Source of the DNA: Russula earlei
Taxonomy: Eukaryota; Basidiomycota; Agaricomycetes; Russulales; Russulaceae
Direction of reading: 5' to 3'
DNA: 18,151 bases
Assembly: GCA_025769875.1 (NCBI GenBank)
Contig: JAGFNK010000932.1
Span: 1 to 18,151 of the forward strand
The translations under genes were made by a program, and so were the position numbers. The notes under the pieces were generated by a model. The model was given only the letters and a program-made list of their open reading frames with translations. It was not told the DNA's origin and did no database searches. Shown here piece after piece: positions 9,079-17,434 of the stretch (positions are counted from its first letter, which is position 1; each line of letters starts with the position of its first letter).

Positions 9079-10044
9079 TGTCATGAACCAGTTCCCAGAG
9101 AGGGCCCTTGAAGGACCCTTCCCTACTAGAGGAAACCCAGCCTCTATGATGCCAACCCTGTTCACACAAACAAAAGGGGTGAGTAGAGGTGTCCACAATA
9201 TCATGCATGCATTGTTGCACGATTGATTCTAGGCACAATCAACATACAGCAAGCCCTACTTAGTGGCAACCCTTCTAGCAATATAAGACAATATTATAGG
9301 CTTCCTAAAGACCCTTTAGGATGACCCAAAAGTGCTCTACAATGGACACTAATGAAGATACTATAGGCCCTATAACGTGTTATTAGACTAACTCTAGTAA
9401 CCGTAGAATGAACTATAAGGCAATACTAAGGACCCTAGTAGAAGTATTAGGGTCGACTCTAAGGACCCTAATAGAACTATATAAGGGGCCTTATAAGCGA
9501 CACTACTCCACTGACAAATGCCCCAAGTCCCCAAATGACTGGCCCTAAACTAACTAACAGTAAACGAATCAGGTGCTTTGCACATGCACTAAGCAGTGAA
9601 CACATGGACTCTAAAAGCCCTTACTCATCATTATGGACCTCCTTATTCAGCAGCTTACTGAGCATGACTGAGCATGCTCACTAAGCTTACCCTGACTTCT
9701 TACTCATCCATCTATGGTGCTTGATAATATGGTTATGACTTGTTCCCTATTTAGCAGTTCCCTTGTAGTATATAAGCGCTCAATAAAGTAGCAGACAGTC
9801 TTCAGACTGTCCATTTGATTTGTGGCACTCTATTACCAAGGGTACTCCTTTAGGACCACCCTATCTAGTACACCCTGGCCCTTACTTTCCATGATCACCT
9901 CTCACAGCCAGTACCAGTCCCCCTCTGGTACTTGCTACTTGTTTGGACTATACTCTTCGCCAACTTCGTTCTCAAACTCAGTCGACTCATCTCCAAGCTT
10001 CTCTCTCACTCTTGAACTGGATTGTTCAACAGTGAGTCCTGGCA
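9079..10044 (+). mobile_element. Solo LTR B2 within the element-2 tail
   Basis: A 966-bp copy of the LTR at 6316-7277, with ends TGTCATGAACC and GTCCTGGCA. It is flanked by CCCCC on both sides (9074-9078 and 10045-10049). It is not the 3' LTR of element 2: there is no polypurine tract before it, and removing it with one CCCCC joins the pol frame in phase. It has the same TATA (9769-9776) and hairpin (9793-9812). It has lost most of the CpG sites kept by the other copy, so it is older. Confidence 0.92.
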
Positions 10045-10254
10045 CCCCCCTCTTACTCCATTAATGACCCTGCCATTCCCACCCACAGATATACCATTTT
10101 TAATTTAAACACCAGGGAACAACTCTTTTCTGGAATTCTTTCCTCTGGTGACTTCTGCGGCTTTCAACTTCTTATGATGGACCCCCATTTCTCAGAGTTT
10201 CACTTGTCCATTTTAAAGGCAGTACTTATGGACTTGGTGTGGAATCACATCATA

Positions 10255-10472
10255 CAGTGACCCAAACAACTGTTCAAATGTTTTGTACATTTTCATTGTA
10301 TTAACCATATCTAGAGAACCACTGCAGCTGATAATATGTAACTGGGTTTGTTTCAAAGCTCTACATTATAGCTTTGTAATGGTATACTTTATACAGCATA
10401 AGCATAATTATATAGGAAGGTATAAGGTATGTTTGCTGGTGTACCCATTTGAACAGTTTTTTGGCCTTGGTT
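10255..10472 (+). repeat. Left terminal inverted repeat of the Tc1 element
   Basis: About 218 bp, matching the reverse complement of about 12153-12370 with moderate divergence. It carries AACTGTTCAAATG at 10268-10280 and the same motif inverted at 10446-10458. These are probably an outer and an inner transposase-binding site. Confidence 0.85.
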
Positions 10473-10615
10473 AGTGAATTCATTATTTCTCAGATTAAGA
10501 TTCATATTCTCACCCCAGAGGGCTAAAATTAAACATGGAGGTCATGTGACCTATAATAAACTCAAACTATGTGCAAATAAGCCAAAACAGCTGCTTCTTC
10601 TTCACCAACAACATC

Positions 10616-12128
10616 ATGAAGTCTCTTCTTCCTCATGAAGTCAACTACATCATCTCCCTTCTCCAGGCCAACCATTCAGTCCATAACATTGCCAAGGCAG
10701 CACACAGAAGCATTGGTTCAACCACCAACATTCACCAGAAATACCTTCCTGACCTTCCAACATCCTCTGGAGGTCATCCTTCCAAGCTCTCTAACCTTGA
10801 CATCTGCTATGCCACATGCCTTCTCAGCTCTGGAGAAAGGAGATACTGCTCCTCAGGTTGCTAGAAGGTTGGAGGTCATTAAAGAGACCACTATCTTCAA
10901 TCAGACCATTTGAAACTACCTTAACAAGGCAGGCTTGAAGGCAGTTACAAAGAAGAAGAGGCCTTACCTTAAACCATGTCACTATAGGGCCAGAAAGGAC
11001 TTTGCAGAAAAGTACCTATACTGGACTATGGAGGACTGGAAGAGGGTAATTTGGTCAGATAAGACCAAAGTCAATCCTATGGGCTCAGATGGCAAGAAAT
11101 GAGTGTGGAAAAAAAGAGGAGAGCACCTTTCTGAACACCTTGTTCAGCCAACAGTCAAACATGGAGGAGGTTCCTTAATGTTGTGGGGCTGCATGTCTTT
11201 GGCAAGAGTTGGGCATGCAGCAACAATTGATGGAAGGATGGATGCTGAACTTTATTGCAGCATTTTGGAGGATGAACTACTTCCATCTATCAAGTATTTC
11301 AAGAAGAAATTCAAAGATACCCTCTTACAACAGGACAATGCCTCTATCCACAAGAGCAGGCTTGCCACATCTTGGTTCCAAGACCACAGAATTCAGGTCA
11401 TGGACTGGCCAGTTCAATCCCCAGACCTCAATCCTATTGAGCATTGTTGAAGCAGATGGGCGCAGGTTATGATAACAATGATAAGATCCTTAAGATCTAT
11501 CAAAAGATATTTCAGTATTGTGTAAGACAAGACTATAAATCAGTAATACCTATCAAAAGATATCTACAACGCGTGATTAGATGTGATAGATAAGATAGGA
11601 AACAGTAAGTACTCACTTCAGTATTGTGTAAGACAAGACTGAAGCGATCTAGCTAATTGAGTGCCTCTTAAATACACGAAAGCATCTCTAAGCAAAGTAA
11701 TCATAACTACCAACTTGTATCATAAAGGATCAGTCATTAGTAGCTACCGATTGTCATCAATTAACTTATCATTGTAACATACGCAGGCTGCAGCATCTGA
11801 GCTGAGCCAGTCCAGGCTGATCTGACATGTGAGCGACATGCATGAGCCGGGAGCGCCCAGTCCATGGGAGCTGACACGTTAACGCAACTGGCTGTGATTA
11901 CATCAGACTGCCCAAAGCAGTGGTAATTTCAACAAGCATCTTTGGGCTCATCTCAAAAAGAAGCTTGCAGCTTATCCAACACCCCCTAAGGGAATCAATG
12001 AACTTTGGGAGTACACACAGATGGAATGGGAGGCCATTGATCAAACTGTGGTGCAGAATTTGATAGAAAGTATGCCTAGGAGGGTGGAATAGGTGTTCAA
12101 AGCAAATGGAGGATACACAAACTACTAA
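10616..12128 (+). pseudogene. Tc1-like DD34E transposase, broken
   Basis: It would cut and paste the element at TA. The first frame (from ATG 10616 to about 10860) holds the DNA-binding helix-turn-helix region. The frame then shifts, and the catalytic domain follows in a second frame: VIWSDKTK (Asp 11058-11060), LLQQDNASIHKS (Asp 11334-11336) and SPDLNPIEH (Glu 11439-11441). The second Asp and the Glu are separated by 34 residues, so the class is DD34E, with all three catalytic residues kept. In-frame stops are TGA at 10911-10913 and 11099-11101 (the latter where Arg fits, KK-R-VWKK) and TAG at 12090-12092. A solo LTR splits the gene after Glu-His; deleting it with one AGCAT restores EHLWAHLKKKL. 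The C-terminus ends at 12126-12128. Confidence 0.92.
11445..11934 (-). mobile_element. Solo LTR, family D, inside the transposase
   Basis: A 490-bp sequence with inverted ends TGTTGAA and TTCAACA, flanked by exact AGCAT repeats (11440-11444 and 11935-11939). Removing it restores the transposase frame, which supports both boundaries. No internal retroelement sequence remains. A minus-strand TATA-like box (TATTTAAG, 11667-11674) precedes a hairpin with a CTTCAGT/ACTGAAG stem (11616-11644). The 22-nt block around the hairpin also occurs once more 105 bp away (11514-11535). Confidence 0.92.
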
Positions 12129-12152
12129 TGTTTGGCATATACCCTATTTAGA

Positions 12153-12370
12153 TACCAAGGCAAAAAAACTGTTCAAATGGATACACTGGAAGAAATACCT
12201 TATATCTTCTTACATAATTATGTTCATAGTATATATAGTATTTCATTACAAAGCTATGATGTAGAGCTTTAAAACAAGCCCAGTAACATGTTATCAGCTG
12301 CAGTTATTATCTAGATACAGTCAACATAACAAATCTGTTCAAAACATTTGAACAGTTTTTTGGGTCACTG
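12153..12370 (-). repeat. Right terminal inverted repeat of the Tc1 element
   Basis: Partner of the left repeat. Its two motif copies lie at 12345-12357 (outer) and 12167-12179 (inner), again in opposite orientation, so all four sites survive. Confidence 0.85.
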
Positions 12371-13474
12371 TACAATCAGTTCCTTTAAATACCCCTACCC
12401 CCTCAGAATGGTCTGCTTGGCACCATGAATACACTACTTCCACTTAGAATACTCCTATGTCTTCCCCAGCTCCTTCCTCATCTCCCCTACCCATCTTCAC
12501 CCCCTCCCCCACCATTAAACAAGAACCCCTCTCACCCAAAATTATACAACATATCATCGACCAACATACTTTCATCATCCCTGATGAAGCTAAACTTCAA
12601 GACCTCTCCACCACCCTCAACCCACTCACCATCCATGAAGGGAGTCCCTCACCCACTCCCACCAAAGCAGACCCCACTTGCCCTGGACCCCCTTGGTTTA
12701 TTTATGAACCTAATATGCATGTTCCCCCTTTTTATATCAACTTTAATGGGTGACAATGCCTTTTATCTTACTTACAAGTTGCCTTATGGAATGACAAACC
12801 CATGCTTCTAGGAACTATGGGTTGAGGAGAACCCACTTATGGAGAAAAACTTGTCACTCTGCCCATTGTCTCTGCCCCCCACCCCTCAGTCACTGCCTCT
12901 GACCTCCACCTCTTAGTTGAGGACTACCCCTTTCACTTTGATGTCACTCAAGCACTCAAAAACCTTCATGACCCTGGTGCCCTTGCAGACATCTACCAAC
13001 TTTGTAACAGCTCATTGCAACTGAAGGTCTTGGAAGCCAAACACACTGCCATCCAGGGAGCCATGGACATACTCCAATGACAGCTTGCTAACCAACTTCA
13101 TGAGATCCAGTCCTTCACCAAGGAGTCCACTACCATTTGCAGTCACCTCTGTGCTAATAACACATCCGTTCCAGTCTGTCATCAGCTCAATACCATGTCA
13201 ACTAATGACAGTCTCACTCACAAAACTGGCCCCTACTACTCATTGGTAGGGAGTTACAACAACATTGAGGTTCTGAAACAACCACCTACCCTCTCTTCCC
13301 CTACCTCACCTGTCCATCCTCCCCTTTCCCTGACCCCCTCACTTGAGTACCTCCCCTGCATTGTCAATCAATCCCAGAATGATGCCCCCATGGGGGCCCC
13401 CTCCCACTTTTCACAAATGTTTTCTGATGATGCTGGCACCCTTATTGTCGTTTTCACATGACCTTGCACTTGCC

Positions 13475-14610
13475 ATTTTTGGATGTCATTTCAAGTGCAA
13501 AAATAAAACTGCTATATCTCAACAGTTTCTCAACAGATTGCCTTGAAACTTTGACAGTAGAACCTTATATGTTGTATCTAGGTGCAGCTAAAATATGGGA
13601 GCTTAATATTTAGTTCTTGAAATGTTGATTTTCAGGTGGTGACATGAGTGCAAAACTTTGAACTGCCATATCTCAACTGTATCTGAACCAATTGACTTGA
13701 AACTTTGACAGTGGGATCCCATGTACTGTATCTAGTTGCAGCCCAAGAGTTGGGGTCTGATTCTTAGGCCCCTTTTACCAACCGAGAATTCTTGAATCTT
13801 GAACTTGAACTTGGATTTCGGGATTTTCCGGGAGTGACAGGAGTGACAGGAGTGATCTAAGTGATATGATGTATATAATAAATTAATATGCATTTGTTTT
13901 TGTTGTCATTTGCATACTCACATATTTGGGGTTACACATGATGTGTCAGCGTCAAACTCGGGGTCGAGCAGTCCAACTTGAGCTCAACATCTGGGTGCTT
14001 GCAGCCCCATTTTCACCAGAGCTGCACATACAAATTTTGCACAAAGATGTGCACCCACACATTGGTGACACATATTCTGCCTTATGACATGCTTGCAATA
14101 CCCCACTTGGAAGGAGTGGAAGGAAGGGTTAGAAAAAATATTTTACATATCACATGTAAACCCAGCAAATCACACCGGAAAATAACTCATATTTGAAATG
14201 GACTCATATTAGTTTATTATGTCACTTACATCACACCTGTCATTCCTGTCACTCCCGGAAAATCCCAAAATCCAAGTTCAAGTTCAAGATTCAAGAATTC
14301 TCGGTTGGTAAAAGGGGCCTTAGTTTTTGAAGTTTTGGTTTTTGGGTGTGATCTGAGTTCAAAATTTCAATCTGCCATATCTCAACCGTTTCTCAATAGA
14401 TTGCCTTGAAACGTGGACAGTGGGACCTTATATACTGTATCTAGGTGCAGCAAAAATATGGGAGCCTAATATTCAGTTTTTGAAGTTTCGATTTTTGGGT
14501 GCTGAGCTGCATGCAAAATTTCATACTGCCATGTCTCAACCATTTCTCAATGGATTGTCTTGAAACTTGGACAGTGGAACCTCATGCACTGTAGCTAGAT
14601 GTTTCACTCA
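13475..14610 (+). repeat. Tandem array of ~153-bp units, left arm
   Basis: Four diverged units are visible. Each carries a block like TGCCATATCTCAACNGTTTC, then TTGAAAC and ACAGTGG. The blocks start near 13510, 13663, 14373 and 14526; correcting for the MITE in between, spacing is 153-154 bp. The array begins just after the element-2 tail frame ends. Two inverted units appear at 17840-18151. No coding potential is seen. Confidence 0.85.
13767..14319. mobile_element. Tourist/Harbinger-like MITE
   Basis: A 553-bp element beginning GGCCCCTTTTACCAACC and ending with its inverse, flanked by TTA on both sides (13764-13766 and 14320-14322). Terminal inverted repeats are about 120 bp and nearly perfect, with internal short repeats (TTGAACTTGAACTTG and three GAGTGACAG-like 9-mers). 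There is no transposase frame, so it depends on a partner. TTA duplication and GG-starting ends are typical of PIF/Harbinger. The opposite palindrome arm shows the unoccupied site with a single TTA. Confidence 0.93.
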
Positions 14611-15028
14611 TTGGATGTTCACGTTTTTGGGTGCCAACCCCAAGCATGATAATATTACATTATCCCTACAGCTGAATCCATCCATGATATGATATGACTA
14701 TTACAACTGTACCGCATGAGAAGGGCACACTTAAGTTCATGGGGCTGGACAAGGACTGAGGGAAGAGTGAAAGAGACAAAATTGAAATGATGATGCGAGG
14801 CGTGCGTTGAGGCAGCAATAGGCATCGGCATGGGTACATGTGCGTGTAGCTTCTTCAGTGAGTCTTTGGCCTTCACGCATGCGTGGTCTCATTGTCGCAA
14901 AGGGGGGTGTGCATGTTCTGAGGTGTTTCCATGCATTGGAACATGGGCACAGTGCGGGGAAGCAGGAGGGAGGAGTGTGCTTGCATCATGTGTCAAATGT
15001 GTTGTCGCAACATGGTGTTGCCAGGCAT

Positions 15029-15082
15029 CGGCTGTGTTGCTGATATTGCTGCTGCTGCTGCTTGTTGTTGTTGTTGATCCTG
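15029..15082 (-). repeat. CAA/CAG microsatellite, left arm
   Basis: On the minus strand a run of CAA then CAG triplets follows CACCAGGAT. In one frame it encodes poly-Gln. The right arm has the same tract (about 17386-17434), but the CAA/CAG junction differs by a small indel, so the reading frame differs between arms. Confidence 0.8.
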
Positions 15083-15740
15083 GTGCTGCTGTCATGGCAG
15101 AGGCTGAGGCGTGGTCATTTGAGGCAATGGGGTGGTGAGAGGCAAGGGCATAGGCGATGGCGTTATGGAAAGGCGTGAGCATCTGAGGGGGTGACTTGCA
15201 TGTTGCTCATGCTGTCATCTTGTGGGCGCTGGCGACGAGGTCTTCACCACTGCAGGTGATGGCAGCGCTCGTGGGTGAGGTTGTATGTGTGGATGGGGAT
15301 GCAGTGGAAGGGGAGGAGTGGTGCAGTGTGGTGCTTGCATTGGTGACTTCTCCTGTGGTGACATCATTATGGCAGGCTGGTGATCTTTCTGCGGGGCGGT
15401 GTCGAGGTAATGATGGGCGATGCTGGACATGTGGGAACCACAGGGACAATAGGAGCAGGCGATGTGAAGGCATGACATTTCAGCAACCATATCCTGCTGT
15501 TACGGGGCAGGGTGGGGAACGTGGCAGTGTGGGTTTTGCCTGGAGTCACATAGAAGTGCAGCTGTGTGTGCGCATACGTTGGGCAGCAGAGAGGTGATGT
15601 CGTGCCAGGTGGGAGAGGGGTAAACACGCACACACACCGAGGGGGTCCAGGGGGCATGATCCATTCGTTTTGAATGGAAGTAGGATGTTCACATCCTCAG
15701 AAAGCGCCGAAGAGTGTCCTGCCTGGTGAGAAGGGATGAG

Positions 15741-16146
15741 CTATAAGAAAAGCACCAGGAGACCTATGTAGGAATAAGTCGGATCGCTTGTCTCTTCTCT
15801 CTCTTGTTTTCCTATCTGTAGTCTCGTATTCGCAATCACAGGTTCTGGATTTCCACTTGTGTGTGCTAGCACTAGCACTTGGAGTGCTTACTCGCACATT
15901 CTCATGCTATTTGAATCTACATATTGCTTATCCAAGTGGTGGTGACATTGTGCACGTACCTTTGGCTGATCCCACACAGTCCGTATCACCTAGGTCTCTC
16001 CTGGAGGCAACCGCAACAGGAAGCAGGATGATTTGTATCAAATGATGGAAATCCAGGGAGACCTTTGAAGAGACAGGTCTACTTCTTGCATCCTCAACAT
16101 TGGAGTCCAAGGCACCTCTGAGCGACGTCGCTCTGGACACATCGCA
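15741..16146. other. Unpaired centre of the palindrome
   Basis: 406 bp that do not repeat elsewhere in the window. It has TATAAG at its left edge, a pyrimidine-rich stretch (15785-15815), a GCTAGCACTAGCACTTGGAG block and a 14-bp perfect palindrome, GAGCGACGTCGCTC (16120-16133). An 81-codon minus-strand frame (15928-16173) has no recognisable domain. I see no transposase or other gene. The pyrimidine stretch followed by TTATCCA could be a remnant of a retroelement LTR, but this is weak. Confidence 0.5.
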
Positions 16147-16650
16147 CTCATCCCTTCTCACCTGGCAGGACACTCTTTGGTGCTTTCTGAGGATGTGAAC
16201 ATCCTACTTCCCTTCACAACGAATGGATCATGCACCCCCTGGACCCCCTCGGTGTGTGCGCGCATTTACCTGCTCTCCTGCCCAGCACAACATCACCTCT
16301 CTGCTGCCCAACAGTATGCGCACACACAGCCACTGCTTCTACACAACTCCAGGCAAAACCCACACTGCTGCATTCCCCACCCTGCCCCGTAACAGCGGGT
16401 ACAGTTGCTGAAATGTCATGCCTTCACATCGCCTGCTCCCATTGTCCCTGCAGTTCCCACACATTTAGAATCGCCCATCATTACCTTGACACCGCCCCTG
16501 CAGAACAGATCACCAGCTGCCACCACAATGTCGCCACAGGAGAAGTCACCGATGCAAGCACCACACTGCACCACTCCTCCCCTTCCACCGCATCCCCATC
16601 CATACATACACCCTCACCCACAAGCGCTGCCATCACCTGCAGTGGTGAAG

Positions 16651-17220
16651 TGTTAAGATCTGACCTGATCTTAGTACCAACTTTTAGTGAAAGAGTTGCT
16701 TGATATAGTTCAAGCACTAGACTTCAAATCCATTATCTCAGGAAGATTGGATGTAAGAGAAGAGAAGGGCCTCTTTCACTTAGAGTTTGCACTATAGCTT
16801 GTTTAGAGCAGTAGACAAGGTGAATGTCTTGTCAAAAAGAGTAAGTCGAGCATAAGGCTCGACTTCTTGGTACTACAGACTATTTATACGATATCTCGGT
16901 AACTACTGATCCGTTTTGTACAAAACTTGGGGTGCACATAGCTAAGAACCAGTAGTATCCAAATACAGAGAGCGCAATTCAAGAATGTTAGAAATGACTC
17001 ACGCATGAGTCATTCTTTCCTAGTATCTGTCACAAATCGGTAAGCAGTGAGTAAGCTATTACTGATCAGGATCAGTAAGCAATCACTAAGCCAAATGAAT
17101 AAGCAGACATATGAGTAATCACATCAGTGAGCAATCGATCAGTAAGCAATCACTAAGCCAGATGAATCAGCAAAGCATGGGTGATCAAGTGACAGTCAAA
17201 GAAACACGAGAATCTTAACA
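16651..17220 (-). mobile_element. Solo LTR, family C, in the right arm
   Basis: A 570-bp LTR with inverted ends TGTTAAGAT and ATCTTAACA, flanked by exact TGAAG repeats (16646-16650 and 17221-17225). The left arm carries the empty site, GGTGAAGACC without a repeat (reverse complement, near 15238-15247). On the minus strand it has a TATA box (TATAAATA, 16881-16888) and a hairpin 25 nt downstream. A block of about 35 bp is duplicated at 17070-17104 and 17137-17171. Confidence 0.95.
16843..16888 (-). promoter_or_regulatory. LTR C core promoter and 5'-end hairpin
   Basis: The minus-strand TATA box is followed by GTCGAGCCTTATGCTCGAC (16863-16845), a hairpin extendable to a 9-bp stem (16843-16851 with 16857-16865). 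It differs from the LTR A hairpin by a paired T-A to C-G change in the stem and one loop base. Confidence 0.6.
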
Positions 17221-17385
17221 TGAAGACCTCATCACCACGCCCACAAGATGACAGCACGAGCAACATGCAAGTCACCCCCTCAGATGCTCATGCCTTTCCA
17301 TAATGCCATTGCCTATGCCCTTGCCTCTCACCACCCCATTGCCTCAAATGACCACACCTCAGCCTCTGCCATGACAGCAGCACCA

Positions 17386-17434
17386 GGATCAACAACAACA
17401 ACAGCAGCAGCAGCAGCAATATCAGCAACACAGC
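17386..17434 (+). repeat. CAA/CAG microsatellite, right arm
   Basis: Inverted partner of the tract at 15029-15082. The uninterrupted CAG run reads poly-Gln followed by Tyr-Gln-Gln in one frame, and Thr/Ala in another. Neither frame extends into a recognisable protein. Confidence 0.8.

Larger units (their letters stand above)
10255..12370 (+). mobile_element. Tc1/mariner-family transposon, inactive
   Basis: A 2116-bp element flanked by TA (10253-10254 and 12371-12372), with terminal CAGTGACCCAAA on both ends. Terminal inverted repeats are about 218 bp. It encodes a broken DD34E transposase and is interrupted by a solo LTR of family D (11445-11934). Without that LTR it would be about 1.6 kb, a normal Tc1 size. 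It sits in the element-2 tail frame; its removal with one TA keeps that frame in phase. Confidence 0.95.
9059..13461 (+). pseudogene. Element 2 C-terminal tail frame after the chromodomain
   Basis: The pol frame continues through 9059-9078, 10050-10254 and 12373-13461 (about 440 codons) once the LTR B2 (9079-10049) and the Tc1 element (10255-12372) are removed. No frameshift is needed; the breaks are TGA at 9056, TAG at 12445, TGA at 12751, 12823 and 13078, and the end TGA at 13459. The residues include IFNLNTREQLFSGIL, a Pro/Ser-rich linker (12457-12530), IIDQHTFIIPDEAKLQDL, PPWFIYEPNMHVPPF, VEDYPFHFDVTQALKNLHD and a possible short coiled coil (about 13020-13130). I do not recognise a catalytic motif or membrane segment. 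I recall broadly similar uncharacterised tails in agaricomycete gypsy proteins, from memory only. It could be a pol extension or a separate 3' ORF starting near ATG 12457. Confidence 0.72.
13754..15740 (+). repeat. Left arm of a large inverted repeat
   Basis: This pairs with 16147-18151 in reverse complement along its whole length. Without the MITE and one TTA it is 1431 bp. The outer part is the 153-bp tandem array. The inner part is low-complexity, Ser/Thr/Pro/His/Gln-rich if translated on the minus strand, with frames such as 15207-15473 and 15367-15657. None is long or shows a domain, so I call no gene. The pairing may start further left; the partner is cut off by the window edge. Confidence 0.93.

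Noticed and set aside
9079..10044. LTR B2 as the 3' LTR of element 2
   Set aside because: CCCCC flanks both sides, no polypurine tract precedes it, and the pol frame continues in phase on its far side.
13475..14610. CRISPR-like array
   Set aside because: Units are ~153 bp with no short repeat/spacer alternation, and the context is eukaryotic.
14830..15138. Plus-strand frame of 102 codons, and its mirror on the minus strand
   Set aside because: Driven by the triplet microsatellite and low-complexity arm sequence; no domain, and not conserved in frame between the arms.
15741..15940. Copia-type LTR in the palindrome centre
   Set aside because: Pyrimidine tract and TTATCCA are suggestive, but no matching LTR start, target duplication or convincing tRNA primer site is visible.
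16230..16703. Ser/Thr/Pro/His-rich frame of 157 codons as a gene
   Set aside because: Three overlapping frames here are all open, the last residues come from the inserted LTR C, and the left-arm copy is shifted; not enough to call a gene.
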